From positions 4,898,001-4,962,000 of the forward strand of contig NGZR01000002.1 in NCBI GenBank assembly GCA_002197995.1: a stretch of 64,000 nt of DNA, read 5' to 3'. Below are positions 47,801-57,880 of the stretch, in pieces. Position 1 is the first letter of the stretch; every line of letters begins with the position of its first letter. The notes beneath the pieces were generated by a model. The model worked only from the letters and a program-made list of their open reading frames with translations, ran no database searches and had not been told where the DNA came from. The DNA comes from Gaeumannomyces sp. JS-464. Lineage: Eukaryota > Ascomycota > Sordariomycetes > Magnaporthales > Magnaporthaceae. Made by a program: the position numbers and the translations under genes.

Positions 47801-50242
47801 GGCGCGGAATCCACCTTTTTGTCCTTCCTTGCTGGCTCTGTCCTCGACCTGGGCACGATCCTGGTATTGCCCGACGTTTCCAAGAGCGCCGACCACGAGG
47901 CCTGGGTCGACAGTGAAGGTCTGCCTGAAGATTCGCGCTCAAGCGATTCCGCAAACTGGACCATGCTGTCTTCGTCGTCGCTGAAGTAATCGACCTCTTC
48001 GCCAGTCCAACGACTCGCAGGCCTCGAGCCAGCCGCAGGGCGTACGGGAGGTGGGGGGACCTGAGGTTGTGGTCGCCGAGGCAAAGGGGGATTGTCACAC
48101 AACTCCATCATATCGTCGTCGTCGTCGTCGTCGTCGTCAAGTAACCCGTCAAAGAAAGCGACTCCTGGGGTCACAGAGTGTTTTGCAGGCGCTCGACTGC
48201 CGGGCTCCCTGTTTTGAGGCCTTGGCTCTCGCGGGAAGGGCGGCGGCTGCGGGGCCAGGATGCTGTCTCCGTACTCGTCCCTACGACTGAGAACCGGTGG
48301 CCTCTTCATCGGGACCTGCGTCTGATGTATAACCTGTGGCGCGTTGTCCACATGGGCGGACGTCAACATGCCTGCTTGCCTCGACGTCCGCGAAACGGCC
48401 GAATGAGGGGGCGACTGGGTGCCAAAGACGACGTGGTGCGGCGCGCTGCTAGGCTCAACCGGCCCGCCAACATCCTCAAACAGTTCGAGATTGTTCATGC
48501 CAGCTGCCACCAGCAGATGCCGCAGACTCTGCTCCTTTTCCTGGAGCTGGTGGCTTATCTCGGCAGCAGCATCCTCGTCTTCGGGTGCGTCCATCCCATT
48601 CTCGAATTTCTCTACCAGCTTCTTGACCAGGGAATTCTTGCGTTCCGACAAGGCCTTGTGGGCTTCATACTCGGCGCCGAGAGTATCGAGAGTCTTCTGC
48701 TGTTCTGAAAGCCGCTTCCGGTTCTCCTTGACCTGTTCTTTTCGGTCTCTCGGCCAGTTGTCGCTGATGGCCCTCATGTAGTCGGCAGACAGCTTTTTCA
48801 TCTCCGTCTGGATTTCCTGGCGCTTCCTCCCTATCACGGCGGGTTTCTGAGAAACAGATCCATGATCAGGGTGCTACCGTCCGAGTCCGAGCTATGTGCA
48901 ACAGGCTGTTCCGGCTTGGCATCATCCACCTGAGGCGTGGGTGATACCTCTCTCGGCCGCTTCCTTGACGGAGTTTCGGTCCGTGAAGGCCGGTCCTCAG
49001 CAACATGAGCATGGGAGTCATGGGCGCGCTGCGTGCTTTCCTCGTCCTCGTGATGAGACTGGGACTCGGACATGCAGGAGAAAAAGGAAATATGCTCTGT
49101 CTGAGGAGTAAGAAATTCGTCTTCGGAGTCCTGTACGATGGCACTGTCCCTGGGCTTCCTGCTCTTCTTCCGACTTGGCCCTGGAGTGCTGTGCGGCTCC
49201 CCCACAGTGACATCTTCCACCGCCCCCTGGTGCTTGGGCATCTAGGTGAGGCTTCACTACCCGCAGGGGCCGCTATTGGAGCTGCTGGTACTGCAGAACC
49301 CTCGGTAAGCGCAGCGACGCCATCCGCACGCCGCACACGTGTCTTTGTTCTGCTGATAGTCTCGGTCACAGTGTGCTCCTCGATAACTGAGGTTGCATAT
49401 GCCGAGGCCGCTGCCACACGGGTCTTAACTGGAGTGTTTTGAGAGCTTGGAAGCCCTTTTGACAAGCCCCTTTTGGGTTGCGTCGAACCAAGCTCAGCAA
49501 GGGTGTGGACATCGGGGAACTCGTCATCATCGTCCACGAGCTGCTTCTTCTTGGGCGTCGGCGTGGCCTTGCTCATCTCCACACTCTTCCGCTTCTTGCC
49601 AGACTTTTTAGGCAGGGGCTCGGGGCGAGACGCACAATCCTCGGTCCACAGCCTAACGTCTCGGTGGGGCGACGACTTGATGGCGGCGTCGTCGGACGTG
49701 AGGTCGATCGAGTCGATATTGGAAAAGATGTCCGAAGAGAAGACGGGGCTTCGAACGGTGGTGGTGGGTGCCGGGGCCGGGGTGGCTGGCGGTCCCTTCT
49801 TTGCGGAGCGCGCATTTTTGCGATCAACCAGCTGGGAGAAGGCCCTCTGGAGCGGGGGGATGCTGCTAGTCGAGTCCGGGGTCGGCAGCGGCTGCTCCTT
49901 CACCATCAGCGATGGCTTCTTGGACTTTGCGGCCGATGTCAGTCTCGCCATCCCTCCTTCGGCGGCGACTGTGTCTAGTCTCCGGGGAGGCTGCACGGCA
50001 TCGGCGGCGGGGGACGGGCCACTTGGCACAGCTGTGGACCGAGTGGTGGGCGTGGGGTCGGCCGGCGACAGGGCCGGGACCGCAGAGGCCTGCGGCTGGG
50101 ACCTCGTGGCCGAAGTTTGGCTGGGCTCGGACTGGCTGCCGAAGCTATCGGGGGCACTGGGCAGCGAAGGCCCCGCGGGCAAGGTGATAGAGATGTCGCG
50201 GAGTAACCAAGAAAGCTGGTCGCGGAGGTTGTTTCGCGTCAT
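44864..50242 (-). CDS. qde-3: RecQ DNA helicase, Sgs1/BLM class (QDE-3-like), six frameshifts
   Basis: This family unwinds recombination intermediates with topoisomerase III. In Neurospora, QDE-3 also acts in quelling and repeat-induced small RNA production. The exons are 50242-46238 and 46134-44864 (intron 103 nt). The start MTRNNLRDQLSWLL heads a long disordered Ser/Pro/Lys region. A coiled-coil-like stretch is at 48840-48500. The helicase core has motif I LMPTGGGKS (about residue 867), IDEAH (about 978) and QETGRAGRDGG (about 1162). The RQC zinc site has CEDKRDCRREG and CNKTCDNC (about 1227). An HRDC-like segment near residue 1514 reads LISGISQDNVKKYGGQLL. Frame changes fall at about 49241, 48838, 46260-46264 (GGGGG), 45219-45224 (six G, one extra), 45143-45149 and 44946-44949 (GGGG). 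Corrected, the coding length is 5,280 nt, or 1,759 residues, ending NFGLMPL. The C-terminal placement past 45169 is less certain. Confidence 0.92.
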
Positions 50243-51054
50243 GAAGCTGTGCCGGAGCGGGTGTCCCCTGGCGGATATACCGGCATTGAGGCTGTTAGGG
50301 ACGGTCGGGGAGGGTCCTGAGTGTGATGGTATCGATTACCCCGTCCGTCTACCGTGTTAGCTTGCAATTGAGGGTCGTCGTCGGTCGGTATGTCAGACAA
50401 TTCGCTGGTGGTGGGTCTTGAATACCTCCTGGATGGATGGCGAAAGTGGCACGCGTTTGAGCCCACTAAGAGCGTGTTGAGGGCGCGTGGTCAGGTGCCC
50501 CACCCACTCAAGCGCTGGAATCCTTAGCGGCTTCATGCCTGCACCTCCGAGTGACCCACCCATCCATCAGCCGCGACTCCTCTCAGCCCGACTAGGATTG
50601 GCGATTGCCTGTTTGGGACATGGATATAGCTTCTTGGAGCTCTATCTTGTGAGGCAATCGGTTTCTCGTCGTGGCTGGTATTGCAATCTACGCTCGCGGA
50701 CTAATTTTCAACACATTTTCACCAACCTACCTCCTAAGTCACCTGGCCCTGGATAAGTGTTTTCCTTCCTGACGAACATTCCAACTCCGGATTCCTTAAG
50801 TCCAACCGGCCTAGATGCCTGCCTCTGTCTGAGCTTCCTTCGGGCCTACCGGTGCATCTCTGACTTCTATCTCTCTCTGGTAATCAAGAAGGAATAGATA
50901 CGACCAGCTAGCATCTACGATCCATCTCGGAGATACCCTCTGTCGCATAGGTGGTTCATAGCTCAAGACCACCATCTCTGTCGTCACTTGCAATCATCTC
51001 ATCTCAAGCAGCTTCCCACTCCACTCATCCAGGCTCGCAGAAATCAGAGCCGAA
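50243..51054. promoter_or_regulatory. Divergent promoter region of the RecQ and BTB genes
   Basis: This is 812 bases between two divergent genes. No gene and no clear motif cluster are seen. Confidence 0.5.
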
Positions 51055-51945
51055 ATGGATGGGGGAACGAAGAATAGCCCAATAGTACTCGATGAGAATG
51101 AGGATGCGCCTGCAATCCAGCCTGCAATCCAGCCTGCAATCCAGCCTCCGATCAGACAGCTGACCTGCTTCAGGTAGGTGTACCTACGTTTAAAGTATAT
51201 ATTTAGAGGCAAAAGATGCTTTTTTGCGGACACACGTGACGCTAACAGCCGTTCAAGCAAACCTCAACCAACCCTCAAGGTGATTGTGCAGGGTGTCGAT
51301 GGGCTGGACATCTTTCACGTCCATCATGAGCTTCTCATGAAGAACTCACCAGGCTTTCAGAAATGGCTAGAGGTATCCGGCGCTGGTGCCGGCGCCAGTA
51401 TCAAGCTGCTCGGAGTCACCACCGCCAATTTCGGGCTTTATGTAGAAGCTCTATATCATCGGAATTTCAACCCCGATCCTGACTCCATCCCGGAGAGCCA
51501 TGATGGCAAGCCCGTCTCCCTATCCATGAGATTGGGCCTATTCCGGGTCTCCAGGCTTGCGGGCAATCTTGCGATGCAACGAACTACCGAGGAATCTGCC
51601 CGCACCTATCTGAGGACGATGTGGTCAGTCAAGCGCTGGGATCAACTGTACAAGTCTAACAGCGATAACGCCGCCGATACGGTCCAGCGGCTCCAGGAAG
51701 TCTACCGAGACTGCAAACTCCACGACCTCCCGTTCGGCAAGGACATTGCTGCCGCTGTCGCAAATGTCCCGCCTTCTGTTTTCACGCAGCTCGCGGGGGC
51801 GCTAACCACGGACTTCTTCGTAGCGGTGTCCAAGAAGTTCGGCGAGCGAATGGACGCCGAAGACAAGCGGCGAGCCCAAGCATTGGGCAAGCCGCAGATA
51901 TCCAGAACAAAACGGAGAGCTTCGCTTATCTCTCAAGACGACTGA
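51055..51945 (+). CDS. BTB/POZ-domain protein
   Basis: Exons 51055-51173 and 51249-51945 (intron 75 nt, GTAGGT...CTAACAG) give 816 nt, or 271 residues. The N-terminal 39 residues include a three-copy PAIQ repeat. The BTB fold starts in exon 2 with LKVIVQGVDGLDIFHVHHEL, where the FHVHHELL segment is the usual BTB core helix. LMKNSPGFQKWLE and a strand/helix pair ending LYVEALYHRNF follow. The C-terminal half is helical with a basic tail (KPQISRTKRRASLISQDD). Fungal BTB proteins of this size are numerous and mostly uncharacterised. Some act as Cullin-3 adaptors, but no partner domain such as Kelch or MATH is present here. The branch point would be very close to the acceptor, so the exon 2 start is slightly uncertain. 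Confidence 0.78.
51109..51144 (+). repeat. 12-nt tandem repeat, three copies
   Basis: The unit CCTGCAATCCAG is repeated exactly three times and encodes PAIQ three times in the N-terminus of the BTB protein. Identical copies suggest recent expansion. Confidence 0.9.
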
Positions 51946-52425
51946 AACCTGGGGTCAGGGTGGTGGCGTTTTGTGCTCCTTTTTCTTCCTTCCTCCCCTC
52001 TTTTCTTTCGATCCCGTCCCTGCACATCTATTCCCCTTCTAAGTCGGTCGCTGTCGCGTGCCAGGATGTGCGGTTGAAATCAGTTAAACGCCGGCGCGCA
52101 CCGATCAAGTCCAATTGACGGATTCTGGTCCTGGAGATGGAAGCTGGTAGCCAGGTCGCCCTGAAGCAGCGAATCATTTACGTGCTAAAAATCCCCCACC
52201 CCACCAACATTTCAATTGGACCGCCTGCATGTGTCCAATCCACTGGATTGGACCCGTCGCAGCCCCCGCCGTTCGCGCAAACATCCATTCGATCTGAGCT
52301 TGAACCCGGGACAGCACCAGCACAGACATCACCAGATCAACGACCCCATTTGGCAAAGAAAAACTACCTAGTCACCGATCGCTGCTCATACTATCTACTC
52401 TTTGCACCTTCCGCAACTACCCAGC
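51946..52425. other. Intergenic region between BTB gene and LSM6
   Basis: This 480-nt stretch starts with a CT-rich block (51975-52010). It presumably holds the LSM6 promoter. No gene is seen. Confidence 0.55.
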
Positions 52426-52871
52426 ATGGAGAACGGAGCGATGACCCAAGGCGAGGGCAAGGATCCGACAAGCTTCCTCAGCGACATCATCGGCAACATG
52501 GTCACCGTCAAGCTGAACTCGGGTGTCATCTACAAGGGTGAGTTTGGAAGCCCCTTAGACCCGGCAGCCGATCCGACCCGGCTCCATGCCAGGGGCTTGC
52601 GATATGCTTCTGCCAACGGCACTGCTGACGAGGCTGGGCCCTTCCAAAGGCGAGCTGCAATCGGTGGACGGCTACATGAACATTGCCCTGGAGAAGGCCG
52701 AGGAGTGGGTCGCCGGTCAAAAGAAGCGCTCCTACGGCGACGCCTTCGTTCGTGGCAACAACGGTGAGCACCATCCCTCAGACCTGGAGCCCCTCTGCTC
52801 TCACTCACGATGCTGTGTTTCATCTGTGCTGACCCTCCCTCTCAGTCATGTACATTGCGGCCTCATCATAG
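52426..52871 (+). CDS. LSM6: U6 snRNA-associated Sm-like protein LSm6
   Basis: LSm6 is part of the LSm2-8 ring, which binds the 3' end of U6 snRNA in splicing, and of LSm1-7, which promotes mRNA decapping. The exons are 52426-52537, 52650-52763 and 52846-52871 (introns of 112 and 82 nt), giving 252 nt and 83 residues, normal for the family. The Sm1 motif includes FLSDIIGNMVTVKLNSG and GELQSVDGYMNIAL. The Sm2 motif RGNNVMYIAAS crosses the second intron. Translation starts at the ATG at 52426, because the upstream open frame has no earlier ATG. A possible alternative last exon is noted in the findings. Confidence 0.95.
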
Positions 52872-53313
52872 CTCGTCGTCCAACTATCATCGTGCTGTTT
52901 TTACTTCCCCTTCCTGCCAATTTTTTTTCTTCTTTTTTTTTTTTTTTAATACTCCGTGATTTTCTCTCTTCGATCTTGCAGAGAGCTCAGCCGGAAACGA
53001 AATTCAGAATGAAGAAAATATCCCTCACGGCGATGGCGCTGGTGCGATCATGGCCAAGTGATATGGATCGCGTATCTCTTGGATCTTCCTTGATAGTCCT
53101 TTATGGGAACAGGCATTTGGGGAATCTCAAGCTATCCGATGAGCAACCACGGAGCCTTCTTGTTCCTGCTTGCACGAGAGCGACTACCCACAGAGATGAC
53201 GCTCAGCATTTGTCCTACAGGTTGAGGCGCGGCGCGGCAAGCGGAGCCAAGTCTTCTGCCCTACAAACCAGCATTAGAAAGCCAGCGATCATGTTTGCGC
53301 ATTTCGGGTCCAG
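52872..53313. other. Intergenic region between convergent LSM6 and methyltransferase genes
   Basis: This contains T-rich runs (52921-52947, longest T15) and a CAG acceptor-like site at 52979-52981, discussed as a possible alternative LSM6 exon. No separate gene is seen. Confidence 0.55.
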
Positions 53314-54434
53314 CTAATAGTAGCCGCCACCGATCTTGTCTGTCCAGGCGAGGTACGTGATACCGTGAAGAGCAATCTCGCCCTTGTCGTCCCTCTCGAC
53401 GTCGGGGCCCTCGAGGGCCTGGTCGAATGTCCGTCTGGCCTCGTCCTTCTGGGCGCCCTTGAGGACAGCAACCTGGCTGAGGGTGTTGATACGCTTCCAC
53501 ATGGCCTCCTTCTCGAGCCAAACAGTAAAGGGTATCCGCTGCTCGCCGATTGGCAAGCTAAAGCGCGGCAAATGGTCCGTCACGCCGTCTCTCAGCGCCC
53601 GAAGGGGGTTGTTCGAGAGTTGACGCGTAAAGACTTCCTGCCACTTGGAGTGACGAAACCGGGGATGGCTGTCCTCGGGAGCGCGTGGACAAAGTCACTC
53701 AGCTTCTGTTCCCACTGAGTGCTGGCCGGCCATGATGCAGGCTTGTTGTCTGTTTGTTTGAGCGCCGGCGGCATATCTCAGCGACGGACCTTATCATCCA
53801 AGGCGGAACAACAGCCAGCTGGAGGTCGCCAATAGATCTTGGATGGGGGATTGGTCAGTTAATCTCACAGTCTTCGATGTTCCAAACGAGCCCCAAAACG
53901 GCCATTGGCTTCAGGACTCTTGCCATCTCGTCCAGCGCTTCGTCAGTCGCGAACCTGAATGGGAACCGGGGTCAGCAGAGAGCAGGAAGAACAAGGCAGG
54001 TACCTAGGTACTTGTGCAAATATTTATGCAGACATGCACGCCTCACTCCCAGGGGGCTGTTACCAGTGGAAGGCCTGTGCGACGATGCAGGCGTCTCCCC
54101 ACGCCTCCTCGACCGGAATCATGGTGGCGTGCCCGTTCAGCACCTTGACGCCGTCGAGGTTCTTGTCCTCGAGCTGCTTGCGCATGCTGTCTAATGGCTC
54201 GACGGCCACGATCTCGAAGTTCTCGGGCCTCCGGGCTAGGACCTCTGTGAATTTTCCAGTGCCCGAACCGATCTCGACGATCCTTGCCCTTGTCTTTCCC
54301 GCGACCTTGAGTCTCTCCAGGAGAGCCTGTACGGCTTCGGGCGGGTATGATGGCCGGTGGGCATCGTATGCCGTGCCATCCTTGAAGCCTTCGGACGCCG
54401 CTTTGGGCATCCCAAAAGATGTGCCGGACGCCAT
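53314..54434 (-). CDS. Class I SAM-dependent methyltransferase (one frameshift)
   Basis: The exons are 54434-54064, 53954-53869 and 53749-53314 (introns of 109 and 119 nt, all GT-AG). The glycine-rich SAM-binding motif VEIGSGTGKFT is at residues 53-63. An acidic strand end follows (VAVEPLDSM), then QAFHWFATDEALDEMARVLK, as in the UbiE/YcgJ-like group (methyltransferase type 11). The reading frame changes at a CCC run (GGG at 53677-53679 on the plus strand). One more C reads into LPEDSHPRFRHSKWQEVF. The corrected length is 894 nt, or 297 residues, exactly in frame. The C-terminus is HGITYLAWTDKIGGGYY. The substrate cannot be inferred. Yeast relatives include the farnesoic acid and lipid methyltransferases TMT1 and CRG1. 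It sits next to an MFS and P450 pair, which may indicate specialised metabolism. Confidence 0.88.
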
Positions 54435-55742
54435 GCTATCGAGCTGGAAAGCAAATCAGATTTTTTTTTTCCTCTTATGATTATGCACTGCTTTAACGAG
54501 TGAATGTGGTAGATATTTGGACGGGTGGGTGAGCAGCAATGGGTGCGAGTCTGATTTATTAAGTCACATTTTGGAATAATTCCATCAACCGGGCAGGCAC
54601 CAAGCGATCAGTTCAACCGGCCAAGAGTCAGGGACTCCGGGGTCGGTCCAAGGCCGTCGACGGGGCCTTTACCTCGGAAATCGCAACTTCGCTCTGGTCG
54701 CCGCTCGGATATAGGCGGAACGGCGAAAATGAAAATAGAACCCCCCCCCCCCCCCCCCCCCCCCCGGTTACTTGTTTCCACTATGGATACAGGTCTCCCC
54801 AATCTTTCATTGGTCGTCGGCTTCGGTCAACCATATCTCCTTTCTCCCCTTTTCCCCTCCCATTGTGGACCGCGATGGATACCAGCAGGCTTCAGCCACC
54901 CAAACATAAACCCCTGAACCATAGAGTATACATAAGTATTGTGTGTTGGTGCACACATTCTCTCCGTTCGTGGCTGAACGGCTTACAGCTGTCAGATCCC
55001 GCTCCGTATCTCGTCATTTGATCTTGTACTCCGGGGCTCTTTTCTCTTCTTCCTCTAAAAGTAAGGTGCTATCGGACGCCCTGCTGTAGAATAAGAGCCT
55101 CCCTCATTCGAGGCGATGATTATGGCATCGAACCTATCGCGAGATCCTTCCAGGAGCCAGGCGCGCTGCTTCGATTGTCTTCATTGGAGCATTGGTATCA
55201 AGGCCAAACTCGTCAAACCTCATGCGTTGGAGTTGGCCCTCGAGCAAACTGCCCCAAATAGCAGCGCGGTTCTTTGCAGCGGCATGGCTATCGACCCTGC
55301 AATGTAATGGGCTGGGCTCTCAAGGCTTTAGTCATCTGAGAAACCGGGGTCTATCTACCGAGGCAACTCCGCTTTCAGGTTCACTAATCAACAACCTCCA
55401 GAAAGCTCGTCTGGCAGCTTTCGCTGCATCCTCTCGAGCCCTGTCGTCTAAGCTGATCCCGAGCCTAGAAAGCACTGCAATATGTATGTTGAGTAATCAG
55501 CAAAAGGATTTGAGGGAATCAAGCCGGTGGCAGACGCGCTGGTTTCCTCATCGTCCCAAATATCCTTCACAAGTTTATAAAGGGAAAACTTAGGCCTACT
55601 CTCGGCATTGAGAACGTGGAATAATATCATTTCTGTTCGAAGAACACAAAAATACACATATCCGGAACGCGGGCCGGTAGAGTAAGAAGCAAAGCCGCCG
55701 CATGATACCGAGACATCGCAGAGACCGGGCGGGTCCGCAACC
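54435..55742. promoter_or_regulatory. Divergent region between methyltransferase and MFS transporter
   Basis: This contains a pure run of 25 C (54741-54765). Several frames of 60-130 codons overlap on both strands (55100-55620), without recognisable domains. They might be remnants of a decayed gene, but I cannot support that. Confidence 0.5.
54741..54765. repeat. C25 mononucleotide tract
   Basis: Twenty-five consecutive C lie on the plus strand (G on the minus). Such runs are rare because they are unstable and form G-quadruplex or i-motif structures. It lies about 300 bases upstream of the methyltransferase start. Confidence 0.9.
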
Positions 55743-57659
55743 ATGTCCTCGACTTCTGGCTTGAAAGGCACCCCCGAAAAAACCGAGAAACAGGAGCAAA
55801 GTGATGGGGCCGGGTCCAGCATTGACGGCGGAAGCGTTCACGGCCAACCAGGAAGCACTCTCAGGGAAGGGGGTGTAGGAGAGCGTCAAGGAGTCATGGA
55901 GACCGAGCGGAAGGGGATGTCGGACTGGGGCTGGACTTCAGATCCTGCAAACCCTTTCAACTGGCCAAGAAAGAGGAAACTGGGGCAAGTTTGCATGGCG
56001 GCTTCTGTGAGTCTTCCTGCGTAAGTTACTCTCCGACCAGAAGCGCTACCCCAGCACTGCCGTGCGATATATACAGACCGCCGCTAGGATAGGCACCACC
56101 TGCCACGCTAGCTGACTGACACATTTGGCTGGTAGTTCGCTCGGCACATCCATCATTACCCCTGGCCGCGGCCAACTAATTGAGGAATTTGGCGTCTCCG
56201 GCACCGTCGCCATCCTGCCGCTTTCGTTGTACGTGCTCGCTCTCGCGCTTGGCCCTGTCGTCGGCGGCCCGCTCCGAGACTGTGGGCAGATATCCCGTGT
56301 ACATGGCCTCCACCCCGCTGGGAATCGTTTTCACGATCGGCGCCGGTCTCAGTCCGAATTTCGCAGGCGTCTGCGCCCTCCGGTTCCTCGCCGGCTTCTG
56401 CGTCGCGCCCTCGCTTGCCATCGTCGCCGGCGTGCTGAGCGAGACCTTCCGGCCAGCCGAGCGCGGGCTGCCCTCGACCATCTTCCTCTTGACAACCTTC
56501 ATGGGCCCCGGCATCGCGCCTGTCATTGGGTCCTTCGCAGTCCAGCGCGAGGGCTGGCGTTGGTCCCAATGGACGCTGGTGTTCTTCCTTGCCTTCGGCC
56601 TCGCCGTCTCCCCGGTTCCTGGTCGCGAGACATACCATCCGGTCCTCAAACGCCGGCGGGCTAGGCAGCTCGGTCTCCCAGAGCCGGCACGGGCGCCCTG
56701 GAGGGCTAGGGCCGGCGATTTCGTCACGGTTGCGCTTGCGAGGCCGCTGCATATGCTTTTCACGGAACCGGTCGTGGGCTTCGTGTGTCTGTACGTGGCA
56801 TGCGAGTTCGCCACTCTCTTCAGCTTCTTCGCTGCCGTCCCCTACGTTTTTGCCACGGTATACTCCTTTGGGCTCGGGCAATCCGGGCTCGTCTTCCTCG
56901 CCATGGTTTTGGGCTGTCTCCTGGGCTCCCTGACCGTCGTCCTTTGCGAGATTCTACTCTACCGCCGACAGGTGCCCAAATATGCGCCAAGCGGAGTGTC
57001 GCCCGAACATCGGCTATATCCCGCCATGATCGGAAGCGCCTGTCTCCCGCTGGGACTCTTTTGTATGTTTAGCTGACCGAGCTACTCTTATACCAACTAG
57101 CGGTATATAGTATCTCGCTTGCCTTGGGGAGAAAATCTAGCGGCGCTACATGACTGACGAGGCCGCGATTTATAGGGTTTGCCTGGACCGCCCGTCCAGA
57201 GATATCGTGGGCAAGCTCGGCTATCGCCATCGTGCCGTTTGCAATGGGGAACTTTTGCATTTTTGTCAGTCTGACCCATTATTGCAAGTGTTTCTCTTTT
57301 GGCGAAGAGTCCAAGGAGTACCCGTCTGAGCAAAACAGCAAGGGAAAGACCGTTCCGTTTCAGGAGGCGTCACAACGAGGAGAATAGAGAGTCTAACAAA
57401 CCCCGTCCATCCACCCCTAGTGACCGACACGTATACTGGTTCCAACATTGCTAGCGCAATGAGTGCTAATAGCCTGGCGAGGTATGGTCTGGCGGCGGCA
57501 TCCCCCTTTTCACTATTCAAATGTACTCAAGACTTGGGTTGCATGGGCTGGGACGTTGTTGGGACTCATTGCCCTCGCGTTAATGCCTGTGCCCTGGGTC
57601 CTTTTCAAGTACGGCAAAAAATCAGGGCACGAAGCCAGTACGATACCAGTGCGCTTTAA
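55743..57659 (+). CDS. MFS transporter, DHA1 (drug:H+ antiporter-1) type, several frameshifts
   Basis: The exons are 55743-56020, 56136-57062, 57176 to about 57290 and 57421-57659. The N-terminal cytoplasmic part ends SDWGWTSDPANPFNWPRKRK, the usual lead-in to helix 1 of fungal DHA1 pumps. The motif around the loop between helices 2 and 3 is GGPL then SETVGRYPVYM, split by a frame change at 56271-56276. Helices follow in order: VYMASTPLGIVFTIGAGL, FLLTTFMGPGIAPVIGSF, PVVGFVCLYVACEF, LFWFAWTARPEISW and IASAMSANSLARYGLAAA. The end frames switch at CCCCC (57502-57506), GGG (57536-57538) and A6 (57616-57621). Restoring one base at each gives PLFTIQMYSRLG, WAGTLLGLIALALMPVPW and KYGKKIRARSQYDTSAL. 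The exon 3 donor is unresolved (GTCAGT at 57268 or GTGTTT at 57290). It probably exports a small molecule from the plasma membrane. It is convergent with the P450 gene. Confidence 0.85.
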
Positions 57660-57880
57660 TAGTAGCCTTGACAGGAACAACAGGCGTCACCTCTGCAAAG
57701 CGGGCTACAAGTAGTTGAGCTTGGGTGGACTTGGCACATGTGTAAATCATTTACAAGATAGCTAGCTAAAGACTAGGGGAACACCTCCGGAAGATTTTCT
57801 CGCCAACCATCTTGCGAAGTATATTCAAAGATAATAGCTATTGGGGATGCCATGGTAGCGCATTGTAGGCCTACCGCTGT

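Noticed and set aside
55100..55620. Several 60-130 codon frames on both strands, considered as a degenerate gene or transposon remnant
   Set aside because: No recognisable domain, terminal repeats or target-site duplication could be found.
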